From Rhizobium sp. RCAM05350 (lineage in GTDB: Bacteria; Pseudomonadota; Alphaproteobacteria; Rhizobiales; Rhizobiaceae), in assembly GCA_024426085.1 (NCBI GenBank), contig CP087974.1, forward strand, positions 2,108,001 to 2,172,000: a stretch of DNA of 64,000 nucleotides, read 5' to 3'. Shown piece by piece: positions 1-9,197 of this stretch; within the stretch, counting starts at the first letter, position 1, and each line of letters opens with the position of its first letter. The position numbers and the translations under genes are program-made. Below the pieces are notes generated by a model. It saw only the letters and a list, made by a program, of their open reading frames with translations. It did not search any database and had not been told where the DNA came from.

Positions 1-179
1 ATATCGAGCTGGCCCTTAAGGTCGTCGCCGACTTCGGGGAGAATAACCGCACAGCTTCTCTTGTGGACTGGACATCGCTCGTTCGTTCGCTTACCCCCAG
101 GCCTCTGTATGAGACCGCCTCGCCCGGAGCCCCCAATCAGCAGGGGCCATGCAACCGGAATCATGCAAGAGCCGCCTAA
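1..179 (+). CDS. C-terminal end of an unidentified protein (partial at window edge)
   Basis: A frame already open at base 3 runs to a TAA at 177-179 and gives about 58 residues; the start lies outside the window. I recognise no family. It overlaps the next gene start by about 30 bases, as is common in tightly packed polysaccharide operons, so it is probably the preceding member of the same cluster. Because indels are frequent in this sequence, the last part of the tail may be out of frame. Confidence 0.4.
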   Translation, partial: IELALKVVADFGENNRTASLVDWTSLVRSLTPRPLYETASPGAPNQQGPCNRNHARAA

Positions 180-2241
180 TCGTGATGGATGGGAAACTTT
201 CACCAGCCGCAATCAAGAGCCTTGCCTTAGGGGCGGAGAAAATTACGCTTCTCCAATATGGCGATCTTTATGGTAAAATCGATCTTGAAGCGGTTCAGGC
301 GGTGCTACCTGGCCTCCAGATTGAGATCGAACATGGCCGTTCACGCATCGACCGCTTCCAACAACAGTATTTCGATATCCACCGGAAAACACTCGAGGCT
401 GCTGAGACCTTGATTGATGGCTTCATCAAAGGAACACCATGGATCGAGACACTCGTCCCCTGGCATACCGGACTTAGACAAAGACCTTATACTAGAGGTT
501 AGTGATAAACTGTTTTTCAAGGCACTGCGCGTTGAGGCAATCTATCGCGCCGTACTTGATCCGACCTTTGACAGTGTCATTGTGTCTTTCGGCAGAAAGC
601 TTCGAGTTGTTTCGCTTCTTTTTCTCCGGGCCGGAACTTTGGCAAAATCCGCGCATCAAGGGATGTTGCCGGACACAATCGATTACGACCGCGACCAAAT
701 TCGCCTCTCGCATTGCAGATATGCAGCGCCGCATGACTGTCGGAAGCCGGGACCCAATTCTCGGAAAAATTGCCGCATTGGAAGAGTCGTTTGAAATCGA
801 CCGAGCAAACTCACCTCCTGCAGTGGTCGAGAGCTATTTGACTTCCTCTGCCGCCCTCAAAAAGCGCTACTGAGAACCGTTTAACCGACCGTAAACGCAT
901 CGCGTTTGTCGCACATGAATCTCGCGCCTATTTAGGAACGTCCGCACAAATGGGGATCCATTTAAACGGACGGTTTGATGTGGACATTCTGGCCCCGCAG
1001 GGCAAACCAGCCAACCTGCAAAAGGCCATTAAACATGCCCAAAAAGATGCTTCTCTAACCGGCGCACTAAAAAATGGCAGTCCCGCCTTGCTAAGCGTAG
1101 CCATGAAAGAACCAGGCAAAGCGATCACTAAGGAATTTTCCGACACCTTCTTGTTAGCGGTCGCCGACGCCACCAGGAAATTGTTCGAAACACATAAGGG
1201 TGACCTAAGCTTTAGGGCCGTCCTTGATTCTATGCTCACTGAAGGCCTCCCTGAGGCGATCCTGCACGTTCTTGGCAATGCCCGCGCAATTACCGCACAC
1301 CTCAAAGAGAACAAATATTCTGCGATTGCGATTTCACCGATCCGCTCACCTCGCAGCGCAATTTGCTACAATAGCTCGTTCCGTCGGCATCCCATCCATC
1401 GCCGTTGAGCCGCACTGCCTCAATGCAACCTATTGCCGCTATGGCACAGTATCCACCGATTATGCGGCCGTCTATTCCGACTACTTTGCGGAAGAATATG
1501 ATCGCTATTTCGGTATTCCGCGCGCTCGTTCCTATACATTTGGCTCACCACGTATCATGCGGCCCACTGGGTACAGCCCCCTCACCTCACGCAAGGAGGC
1601 GCGCAAGCTGAATCGGGCTACACGCCGGCGACCCACCGATTATTGCTTTTCCTACCCAACCGATGCCCGTGGAGCATATCTTGCCCGTTTGGCGAATGAT
1701 TATTCGTGGCGTTAAGGCCATAGATATGCCAGTGCGCGTCATTCTGAAAAGACATCCTGAAGAAGGTGCCGGTCACGTTGAGCGTTACCGCCAGATAATC
1801 GTGGAGGAAAATGCCCTCGATCTTTGCTATGTGGCGGACATCGATATTAAGGACTTGCTGATCGCAAGCGAGGTTGTTTTGAATTGCTATAGCGTAACGG
1901 CAATAGAGGCTGCAATACTGGAGCGGAATGTCGCAATTGTCAGCACTGGCGACATAGATTACCCAATGCCGTGGCATGAAATACTTGGGGTTCCATTTTG
2001 CACAGACAGCGACCAGATTACGAAGATAGTGTCTGAAGCTTTGTCGTCCGGACAGGGCGCCCCGACTTGGGTTGACGAGTTTGTGCGAAACAATCCCGAG
2101 CTCATCGACAACTCCACATTCGATCGCCTGACCGCCATCGTCGACGACGTCATTACCAAGGGACCCCAAGCTATCCGTACCAGTGATGAACTTCCGTCGT
2201 CACTTTTCGTAACTGCACCATTCCATGAGTATCTAGCATGA
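149..2241 (+). CDS. Putative surface-polysaccharide transferase (GT-B-like), frame broken about five times
   Basis: Consecutive open segments in changing frames cover this stretch and read as one protein of roughly 690 residues. The frame changes near 465, 600, 870, 1345 and 1640-1715. The middle part (from about 880) begins a new domain with hydrophobic strand 'RIAFVAHES', and the C-terminal part has 'KRHPEEG' and 'LLIASEVVLNCYSVTAIEAA', the layout seen in the nucleotide-binding half of GT-B and capsule-synthesis enzymes. The start ATG at 149 overlaps the upstream frame, and the stop overlaps the start of the NeuB gene by 4 bases, so it belongs to the same operon. A role in transferring or exporting the nonulosonic acid is inference. 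Family assignment is uncertain; the breaks are more likely sequence errors than decay because neighbouring core genes show them too. Confidence 0.5.
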
Positions 2242-3455
2242 CGAAAACATTTTCGATCGCCGATAGAGTTATCGGTGGAACCAGCCCTTGTTTCATCATC
2301 GCCGAGATCGGCGTCAATCATAACGGCGATCCGGAACTGGCTGCGAAGCTGGTAAGTGCCGCGCGGACAGCCGGTGCCGATGCGGTGAAGTTCCAGACGT
2401 TTCAAGCCGATCAGCTGGTGGTTCGCGCCACACCGACTGCCGCCTACCAGAAGGCCAACACCAACCAGACCGATCAGCATGCTATGTTGAGAGCCTTGGA
2501 GCTTGATGAGGCAGCGCACATCCGCATTCTGGAACAGTGCCGTGCCGAGGGCATCATTTTTCTTTCATCGCCTTTCGATCTGGAAAGTATCGACATGCTC
2601 GACCGGCTGGGCGTACCAGCCTTCAAGGTCCCCTCGCCTGATTGCGTTTCCCAGTCCTACCTTAGCCATATGGGAACAAAGCGGCGCCCTGTCATTCTGT
2701 CGACCGGTATGTGCGACATGGAAGAAGTCGCCTTTGGCGTCGAGACACTTCGCAAGGCCGGCAGCGAGGATATCGCCCTTCTGCATTGCACGAGTTCTTA
2801 CCCTGCACCATTCGAGGAGCTTCATCTTCGTGTTATTCCGGCGCTCTCCGATATAACCGGATTGCCCGTCGGCTATTCTGATCATTCTGACGGTATCGCC
2901 GTTTCGATCGCCGCGGTGGCGCTCGGTGCCTGCATTATCGAAAAGCATGTTACGCTCGACCGCAATCTGCCTGGCCCTGACCACAAAGCCTCGCTTGAGC
3001 CGCATGAATTCGCGGCTATGGTTGCCGGCATTCGCGGTGTCGAAAAAGCACTTGGCAGTACAGTAAAGGCCCCCCAGCCCTGCGAAGCCTCGGCACGTCA
3101 ACTCGGGCGGAGGAGCGTCGCTGTCCGCCGAGACTTGCCGACCGGGCATAGGCTTACCGCCGATGACCTCATTTTGCTGCGACCGGGCACGGGCTTGCCG
3201 CCCCGCATGGAGGGCTTGCTTGCCGGTCGCGTCCTAGGCCAACCTGTTGCCGCAAACACGTTAATCACACTTGAGGATCGACATGACCAATCCAGGCCGC
3301 TTGATAATCTTGGGAGCCGGCGGTCATGCCAAGGTTGTCGCCGAACTCCGCGCGATTGGCTGGCACATCACCGGCTTCCTGGCACCTGCGGACGAACGCG
3401 GCGAGGAAAATCTTGGCGCTCCGATACTGGGCGACGGCGTCGATCTGTCTGCTGA
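2238..3455 (+). CDS. legI: N-acetylneuraminate / legionaminate synthase family protein
   Basis: NeuB-family enzyme condensing phosphoenolpyruvate with a 6-carbon N-acyl sugar to form a nonulosonic acid. The N-terminal TIM barrel shows the family motifs 'EIGVNHNG' (residues about 23-30), 'VKFQTF', 'STGM', 'CTSSYP' and 'GYSDH', with 'EKH' near residue 236. The C-terminal SAF (antifreeze-like) domain follows from about residue 285. The usual length is about 345-350 residues, which would end near 3285 at 'TLITLED'. The open frame continues 57 residues into the next gene in an Arg/Gly-rich unlike tail, so a one-base error near 3275 probably hides the true stop. LegB, LegC and LegG homologues nearby favour legionaminic over neuraminic acid as product (inference). 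Start ATG overlaps the previous stop. Confidence 0.88.
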   Translation: MTKTFSIADRVIGGTSPCFIIAEIGVNHNGDPELAAKLVSAARTAGADAVKFQTFQADQLVVRATPTAAYQKANTNQTDQHAMLRALELDEAAHIRILEQCRAEGIIFLSSPFDLESIDMLDRLGVPAFKVPSPDCVSQSYLSHMGTKRRPVILSTGMCDMEEVAFGVETLRKAGSEDIALLHCTSSYPAPFEELHLRVIPALSDITGLPVGYSDHSDGIAVSIAAVALGACIIEKHVTLDRNLPGPDHKASLEPHEFAAMVAGIRGVEKALGSTVKAPQPCEASARQLGRRSVAVRRDLPTGHRLTADDLILLRPGTGLPPRMEGLLAGRVLGQPVAANTLITLEDRHDQSRPLDNLGSRRSCQGCRRTPRDWLAHHRLPGTCGRTRRGKSWRSDTGRRRRSVC

Positions 3456-3927
3456 TTCCTCCTGGCTTGAATTAAACGACCTGTTTCCCGCCATCGGCAA
3501 GGGCGATATTCGCTGGCGTGAATTTATCAGACTGGCAGCTGCAGGCGCTCGCGTTCCCTCGCTGATCCATCCGGCGGCTATCGTTTCCCCTTCTGCCCAA
3601 ATTGATGCCGGAGCTGTCATCATGGCAGGAGCGATTTTGCAGGCCGATTGCGTCATTGGTTCCGCAGCAATCATCAACACCGGAGCTCAGGTGGATCATG
3701 ACTGCCGCGTTGGCGCTGGAGCGATGATCGCCCCTGGTGCAGTGCTCTGCGGCAACGTTCACGTCGGAGACCATGCCTTTATCGGGGCTGGCGCCGTCAT
3801 CGTGCCCGATATTCGCGTTGGGCGCAGCGCCTTCGTCGGAGCCGGGACCGTGGTCGCCACTCACTTGCCTGACAGTTCCTATCTCAAAGCAACCCGTCGC
3901 ACATCCCAATTTCCTGTAATGGAGTGA
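3283..3927 (+). CDS. NeuD/PglD-type sugar O/N-acetyltransferase (left-handed beta-helix)
   Basis: About 214 residues. An N-terminal Rossmann-like part opens with 'LIILGAGGHAKVVAEL', the hallmark of the PglD/NeuD/LegH family. The second half is a hexapeptide-repeat beta-helix with 'HPAAIVSPSAQI', 'GAQVDHDCRVG' (the catalytic His of the family sits in 'VDHDC') and 'GAGAVIVPDIRVGRSAFVGAGTVV'. The ATG at 3283 is preceded by GAGG at 3273-3276; an in-frame TTG at 3271 is less likely. In legionaminic acid pathways an enzyme of this fold acetylates the 4-amino group of the UDP- or GDP-linked sugar after LegC; in sialic acid loci it O-acetylates the product. Context favours the first role. Frame is intact. 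Confidence 0.82.
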   Translation: MTNPGRLIILGAGGHAKVVAELRAIGWHITGFLAPADERGEENLGAPILGDGVDLSADSSWLELNDLFPAIGKGDIRWREFIRLAAAGARVPSLIHPAAIVSPSAQIDAGAVIMAGAILQADCVIGSAAIINTGAQVDHDCRVGAGAMIAPGAVLCGNVHVGDHAFIGAGAVIVPDIRVGRSAFVGAGTVVATHLPDSSYLKATRRTSQFPVME

Positions 3928-4053
3928 CGCGGGTGACCGATATTCCCTCTTGTGAACCCAGCGCCGAAATCGCGATAACTGGGCTATCTTGACGGATGTA
4001 TACCGGTGGTGGCTTTTGACGCTGCATTCCGACCTCTACTAAGCGAAAGCAAT

Positions 4054-5220
4054 ATGACAAGAACAGTTCATTTCCTGACTGGGATTCGCTCCGAATACGA
4101 TATCCTTGCACCGATCATAGCAGCTGTGCGCGAGCAGCCTGGCCTGAGTGAGGGTGTGATCGTCACCGGTGCGCATTTGACCTGGCCTACATGGGCATTC
4201 TGTTCGCCAGATAGAAGCCGACGGTCATCGCATCGTCGCTCGTATCGACTCCCTGCTTGCTTCCGATGGTCTCGGCGGGCGCGTCAAGGGGATGGGCCTG
4301 CAGCTTGCGGGTCTCACTGATCTTTTCGCTCGCGAAAGACCTGATTTCCTCGTCGTGATGGGCGATCGGGAAGAGGTCATGACCGGTGCGCTAGCTGCCA
4401 TCTATCATCACATTCCGGTCGTGCATGTCGGCGGCGGGGATCATGCCGATGACGGCAATGTCGACAATCTCGTCCGGCACGCCGTCTCCAAAATGTCCCA
4501 TCTACACATGGCGACCACCGAACTCAGCGCCAGCCTGCGCTGAACTCGGGGAGGAGCCTTGGCGCATTCACGTCACCGGCGCATCGGGCCTTGACCGGAT
4601 TCACGCGACCCCGGACATGCCTCGAACCGAGGTCGAGGCAGCACTCGGTGTCGAATGGAATGGCGAGCCCTATGCAGTACTGCTCTATCACCCGACGATC
4701 ACCGACTTTTCCGAAGCAAGAGCGCATATGGCATCGATCACCCGCGTGCTTGAGTCGAGCGGATTGAACATTGCCGTGATGGCCCCGAATACCGATCCAG
4801 GCAACAAAGCAATCAGCTTGGAAATCGACGAACTGATCGCGCTATCCGAAAGCCAAAGCTTTTACATTTCTGGAGCGAAAGGCCTTCATCAACATGCTCC
4901 GCCACGCACGCGTGATGGTGGGAAATTCCTCCGCGGGAATCTTGGAGGCGCCCAGCATGGGCCTGCCTGTGGTCAACATTGGCATACGTCAAAGAGGCCG
5001 GGAGCATGGCGACAATGTAATTTTCACGGACTACGATGCGCAGGAAATCGCAGCGGCGATCACCAGAGCGACGACGGATGAGAGCTTTCGTGCGCTGGTC
5101 GCACAAAAACGGACCCCCTATGGCGACGGCAAGGCCGGGCAACGCATAGCTGAGGTCTTGCGCAATGTTGAGCTTGGTAAACACCTGCTCGATAAGAAAT
5201 GGGTTGAGGGAGTACGATAA
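4054..5220 (+). CDS. legG: UDP/GDP-sugar 2-epimerase (hydrolysing), NeuC/LegG family, frameshifted
   Basis: Four open segments join into about 388 residues: 'LTGIRSEYDIL' at the N-terminus, then 'FLVVMGDREEVM' and 'VVHVGGGD' in the second, 'YAVLLYHPTITDF' in the third, and 'GNSSAGILEAPSMGLPVVNIG' divided around residue 300 in the last. These are the GT-B-like motifs of hydrolysing 2-epimerases (NeuC, LegG, NnaA). Frame changes fall near 4185, 4540 and 4870. The enzyme releases the nucleotide and inverts C2, giving the 6-carbon precursor for the NeuB-type synthase. The stop TAA overlaps the ATG of the next gene by one base, so translation is likely coupled. About 125 bases upstream hold only a short frame and no clear gene. 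Confidence 0.85.
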
Positions 5221-5903
5221 TGTTGCTGGAAAGTGGAAAAGGCCCGATTCTGGTCATAGCCCCTCACCCCGACGACGAGACACTCGGCGCAGGCGGCCTG
5301 CTGCTGCGCGCTCAAGCGGCAGGAAGGCCGATCCACTGGCTGATTGTTACCGGCATCACGACCGAGCAGGGCTGGCCTTCCGAGAAGGTAACGCGTCGCA
5401 GATCCGAAATCGATGAGGTCGCCAAAGCCTACCGCTTCGCCGGTGTTCATCGATTGAATCTGCCCTCGGCCCAACTCGAAACCCTTCCCCTTGGCGACAT
5501 TATTGGTGGCATAGGTAAGGTGGTTACAGCGATCCAGCCGGAGATGATCCTTATCCCCCATCGGGGTGATGCCCACTCCGATCACCACGTCGTGCACGCT
5601 GCCGCAACGGCCTGCACCAAATGGTTCCGTTATCCTTCGGTCCGCTGGGCTTTGGTCTACGAAACGCTTTCCGAGACGGACGCAGGGCTGTTCCTAAGTG
5701 ACGTCTTCAATCCCAATATCTTCATAGACATCAGCGAACAGCTTGAGGAAAAGCTGAGGATCACGGCGATGTTCGGAGATGAGATCGGTGAATTTCCGTT
5801 TCCGCGCAGCGAGGAAGCTCTTCGCGCCTTGGCCATGACACGCGGCGCGGCATCAGGTACGCGGGCTGCGGAAGGCTTCATGTTGTTACGTGGCAGGTTT
5901 TGA
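5220..5903 (+). CDS. PIG-L (LmbE-type) metal-dependent N-deacetylase
   Basis: An intact 227-residue protein with the PIG-L metal-binding signature 'PHPDDE' at residues about 16-21 and the second motif 'HSDHH' near residue 121. Family members remove acetyl groups from N-acetylglucosamine-type sugars, often as a Zn-dependent step before re-acylation. It is translationally coupled to the 2-epimerase upstream (TAATG). A deacetylase is not part of the core legionaminic acid route, so its presence suggests that the N-acyl decoration of the final sugar is changed, or that it acts on a nucleotide-sugar intermediate. The substrate is not visible from sequence. Confidence 0.85.
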   Translation: MLLESGKGPILVIAPHPDDETLGAGGLLLRAQAAGRPIHWLIVTGITTEQGWPSEKVTRRRSEIDEVAKAYRFAGVHRLNLPSAQLETLPLGDIIGGIGKVVTAIQPEMILIPHRGDAHSDHHVVHAAATACTKWFRYPSVRWALVYETLSETDAGLFLSDVFNPNIFIDISEQLEEKLRITAMFGDEIGEFPFPRSEEALRALAMTRGAASGTRAAEGFMLLRGRF

Positions 5904-6049
5904 CGCAAACATGGTGAATGCGTGTTCCTTACAGCAAGCGCCAAGTCTTGCTACTCAAGCATGCATCCATTAAGTCACTGTGCAATATCGCAACGCCGAA
6001 AGTAGCTGATATTTCGGCGATGGCGACGGCAACAGGATAGCCTAACCAG

Positions 6050-7275
6050 ATGTTTCCTACTTACCCACATATTCTCGGCCGACTTGGTCTGGAAGATGGA
6101 TTGCATAAGATCGGTCAAACCGTCCGTTGGTGGATGGAAGGTGCGCCCGGTCGGCAGGAGCGTAAGAAATACCTGCGGCTCTACGAGCAGGGTGAGTTCG
6201 AAGAGGCGGCGCTCGCGCTACGGCATGCACTCACGGCCACGCCGAACGATCCCGAATTGATGATGCAGGTGGCTAGCCTCTCGCGCTTCGGGCTCCTGCC
6301 CCTGGAGGAAGCCCTACCCCTGCTGCGAACGATCGTATCCGAAGCGCCGCCGGTCTTGGCGCAGCGGGCACTCATTTACCTGATCAACCTGTTATGGGAG
6401 CGCAAAGGCGCTGGCGTGGCGATGGAGTGGTTTCCTCGCCTCGTCCGTGAAGGAGAAACGTCAGCACGCATTTTGCTGAGAGCCGCCGCGCTGGCTAACG
6501 ATGCAGGTTATCCCAGGGAAGCATTCGACTTGCTGGCTCGGGTCGATCGAAGCAAGCCATCAGCGCTGTCTTCAATGGGCTACTTGGATCTGATCCTGGC
6601 GACCGCCGCGGATAACGGGACGGTCGTTCTCCCCCAGGCCGAGCGCGCACGCGCCGTCGCCGCCCATCTGTCCCGTTTCGAAGACCGCTTCGCGCAGTTG
6701 ATCCGGCAATCCACCGGAGACGTAGCGGTCGTCGCGAATGGCCCCTCTCTTGAGGCGCGCGGCCTCGGCAGCATGATCGATTCGCACCAGTTGGTGATCC
6801 GCTTCAACAATCACGCTGCAGCAGCGGAATCGGCTGACCAAGGACATCGAACCGACATATGGTTTCGGCCGGCCGATTTCACCCACATTCCAATGCGAGA
6901 GACGCCGGCTGGCATCCTCATCGTGCTGACTGGTTGCAACATCAGGAACCGGTTTTCAAATGGTCTCCAGCTTCTCGAACCCTACGTGCACCAAGACTTG
7001 GCCATAGAACTGGTACCGACAGTGCTCTATGGACGAATGTTCGCCGCGCTGGACGCCTCCCCCGAGTGCCGGCCTGATTGGCCTTGCCTGGGCACAAGGT
7101 GAGGTTGGAAAAAGTTGTCACCCAGACAGGTTTTCGGCTATTCGCTGGACCACAACACTTCCGCCGTGTCGCATTATTATGGTAAGCGCCATACGGGATC
7201 CTGGCCTAGCCGCCACAATTGGCAGGCCGAGCAAATTTTCTTCCATTCATTGATTAGCGAGGTCATATCCGCATG
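6050..7275 (+). CDS. Glycosyltransferase family 29 (sialyltransferase-like) protein with N-terminal helical repeats, frameshifted
   Basis: The N-terminal 190 residues are alpha-helical and TPR-like ('ALALRHALTATPNDPEL'). From about residue 225 the sequence carries a sialylmotif-L-like segment, 'VVANGPSL' and 'IDSHQLVIRFNN', as in GT29 enzymes. The first frame ends at 7102. The homology continues in shifted frames: 'GLIGLAWA' (about 7080) and, in frame to the TGA at 7273-7275, 'LDHNTSAVSHYYG' and 'RHNWQAEQ', matching the C-terminal His-containing region of bacterial GT29 proteins. So there are two indels, near 7075 and 7130. GT29 enzymes use CMP-sugars, which fits the CMP-sugar pathway around it. 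The stop overlaps the next ATG by 3 bases. It probably transfers the cluster's nonulosonic acid; this is inference. Confidence 0.72.
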
Positions 7276-8223
7276 ATTCCAACAATTATGGTCGTTGGCT
7301 GCGGCAATATCGGCCGCCGACACATCGAGGCCCTCGCTGCTGCCGGAGTTCCAATGCGCGTGATCGGCATAGAGCCCGGCGCAGGGGCCCGTGCCCAGGC
7401 CGAGACGCTCGTTGCTGTTTTCGCAAACGGGTCGACAGTGCTTGCCGACATGGACCACGTACCAGACACTGTAGATTTGGTGATCATCGCGACCTCGGCG
7501 GCGCATCGCCGTGCGGCCTTCGAAACCATGCTTTCCCGCTGCACGCCGAAAGCCGTCATCTTAGAGAAGGTCCTGTTCACCACGCGCTGATCTCGAGGCC
7601 ATCGGTCAGGTCCTGACGGCCCGCAGTATCCCCGCTTACGTTAACTGCGGTCGCCGGGGCTTTCCCGCCTATGACCAGCTGCGCGACCTCCTGGCCACGC
7701 GGCGCGGCCTGTCGATGGAAGTCAAAGGCGCCGGCTGGAACCTCGGTTCCAATGCCATCCATTTCATTGACCTCGCCGAACACGTGCTTGGCGACCGGGT
7801 CGTCGCGCTCGATGAAACTGGCCTGGACCCCACTCCTCAGCCTGCACGCATCCCAGGATGTGTCGACCTGTTCGGCACGTTGCGCGGCAATCTGGCGGGC
7901 GGCGGTACCATCGCCATCACCCAGGACCGCGCTCCCGGCGATCCGGTTTCGATCACCTTCTTTGGTGGTGGAGAAAGCTGGCGCGTCGAGGAGGGAGCCA
8001 AAAGCTCGTCCATCGCAATGCCGCCGGAGAAGAGAACGTACAGACATTCGAAACGCTGTTCGTCAGCGGCATGCCTTATCTCTACACCGAAATCATCGAC
8101 GGCAAGGGATGCCGCTTGACACCCTACGAGCAGTCATCGGCGCAGCATGTGCTGTTCCTCGATGCCTTCCGTCGAAGACTAGACCTTTCCACTTCGGAGG
8201 ACGTCCCTTGCCCGATCAGCTAA
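7273..8223 (+). CDS. Gfo/Idh/MocA-family NAD(P)-dependent oxidoreductase (first of pair), frameshifted
   Basis: About 315 residues after joining three frames. The N-terminal Rossmann motif is 'VVGCGNIGRRHIEAL'; 'LVIIATSA' and 'ILEK' follow as in the family. The frame changes near 7585 and 8025. The C-terminal part has 'GAGWNLGSNAIHFIDLAEH', the usual His-containing segment of the substrate domain. Family enzymes oxidise or reduce sugars or nucleotide sugars. It overlaps its neighbours at both ends, so it is an operon member. Its step in nonulosonic acid metabolism is unknown; Gfo/Idh/MocA enzymes often accompany such clusters without an assigned role. Confidence 0.75.
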
Positions 8224-9197
8224 CACCCTTGCTCCTTGTCGGCACCGGCGCAATGTCGGGTGCCTATGCCAAGGTGCTGAAAGCGCTTGGGCAACCGTTC
8301 CTGGCCGCTGGGCGCGGCACCGAACGAGCCGAGACCTTTGCCCGAGAATGGGGCGTGCAAACGGGCCACGGCCCGCTGCCCGCGCAGCTTGGCCGGTTCG
8401 ATGCGGTGCCCGAAACCACGATCGTCGCCGTCAGTGCGACAAATCTTGCCGAAGCCACTGAGCAGTTGATCGAGGCTGGCGTGCGTCGGCTGCTGGTTGA
8501 AAAACCGGTTGCGCTCAACCAGCCCGATGCCGAAAAGCTGGACGTCCTGGCGAGAAATGCCGGTGCGGAGGTGTATGTCGCCTACAATCGCCGTTTCTAT
8601 GCGTCGGTCGAGGCCGCCCGCAAGATCATCGATGCCGATGGCGGCGTGCTCTCGGTCAAGTTCGACTTCACCGAGGCGCGCAGCCGGATCGAAGCACTCA
8701 ACAAGGATCCGGCCGAGCTTAAGGGCTGGCTATTCGGCAATTCGACCCACGTGATCGACCTGGCATTCTTCCTCGGCGGTTATCCGAAAACGATCGTCGC
8801 CCAAAGTCGTGGCGGCTTGGGCTGGCACCCCGCCGGCGCCATCTTCACCGGTTGCGGCACGACCGACAAGGGCGCCGATTTTTCCTACCATTCCAACTGG
8901 CTCGCACCGGGTCGCTGGGGTGTCGAGGTAATGACGGCGAAGAGCCGCCTTGTCCTACAGCCCATGGAGCAGTTGTTCCTTCAGAACCAGCAGAGTTTTG
9001 CGTTGGAAGCGGTGGCCATAGACGACACCCTGGACAAAGAATTCAAGCCCGGCCTCTACCGGCAGACCGAAGCGTTCCTTTCCGGCAATGCTGATCTCCG
9101 CCTGATGAGCCTTTCGGCACAGGCAGAGGCTTTCAAGAACTATACCGTCATCCGAGACGGCAACCGCTCGAACTTCGAAGGAGACAACCGGTCATGA
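8208..9197 (+). CDS. Gfo/Idh/MocA-family oxidoreductase (second of pair)
   Basis: About 329 residues in one frame. The start is chosen as TTG 8208, with GGAGG at 8196-8200 seven bases before it; the frame stays open much further upstream but that part is a shadow of the preceding gene. The Rossmann motif is 'LVGTGAMSGAYAKVL', then 'LVEKPVAL' (the EKP motif with the catalytic-site Lys) and 'NSTHVIDLAFFLGG' in the C-terminal domain. It is divergent from the first copy in sequence. The last codons overlap the ATG of legB by 4 bases. Substrate unknown. Confidence 0.8.
   Translation: MPDQLTPLLLVGTGAMSGAYAKVLKALGQPFLAAGRGTERAETFAREWGVQTGHGPLPAQLGRFDAVPETTIVAVSATNLAEATEQLIEAGVRRLLVEKPVALNQPDAEKLDVLARNAGAEVYVAYNRRFYASVEAARKIIDADGGVLSVKFDFTEARSRIEALNKDPAELKGWLFGNSTHVIDLAFFLGGYPKTIVAQSRGGLGWHPAGAIFTGCGTTDKGADFSYHSNWLAPGRWGVEVMTAKSRLVLQPMEQLFLQNQQSFALEAVAIDDTLDKEFKPGLYRQTEAFLSGNADLRLMSLSAQAEAFKNYTVIRDGNRSNFEGDNRS

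Noticed and set aside
3286..3455. The 57-residue C-terminal extension of the NeuB-type synthase
   Set aside because: It overlaps the acetyltransferase gene in another frame, is Arg/Gly rich, and the SAF domain is already complete; a hidden stop near 3285 is more likely.
7671..8207. Long upstream part of the reading frame of the second Gfo/Idh/MocA gene
   Set aside because: It is a shadow of the first oxidoreductase in another frame; TTG 8208 with GGAGG is a proper start.
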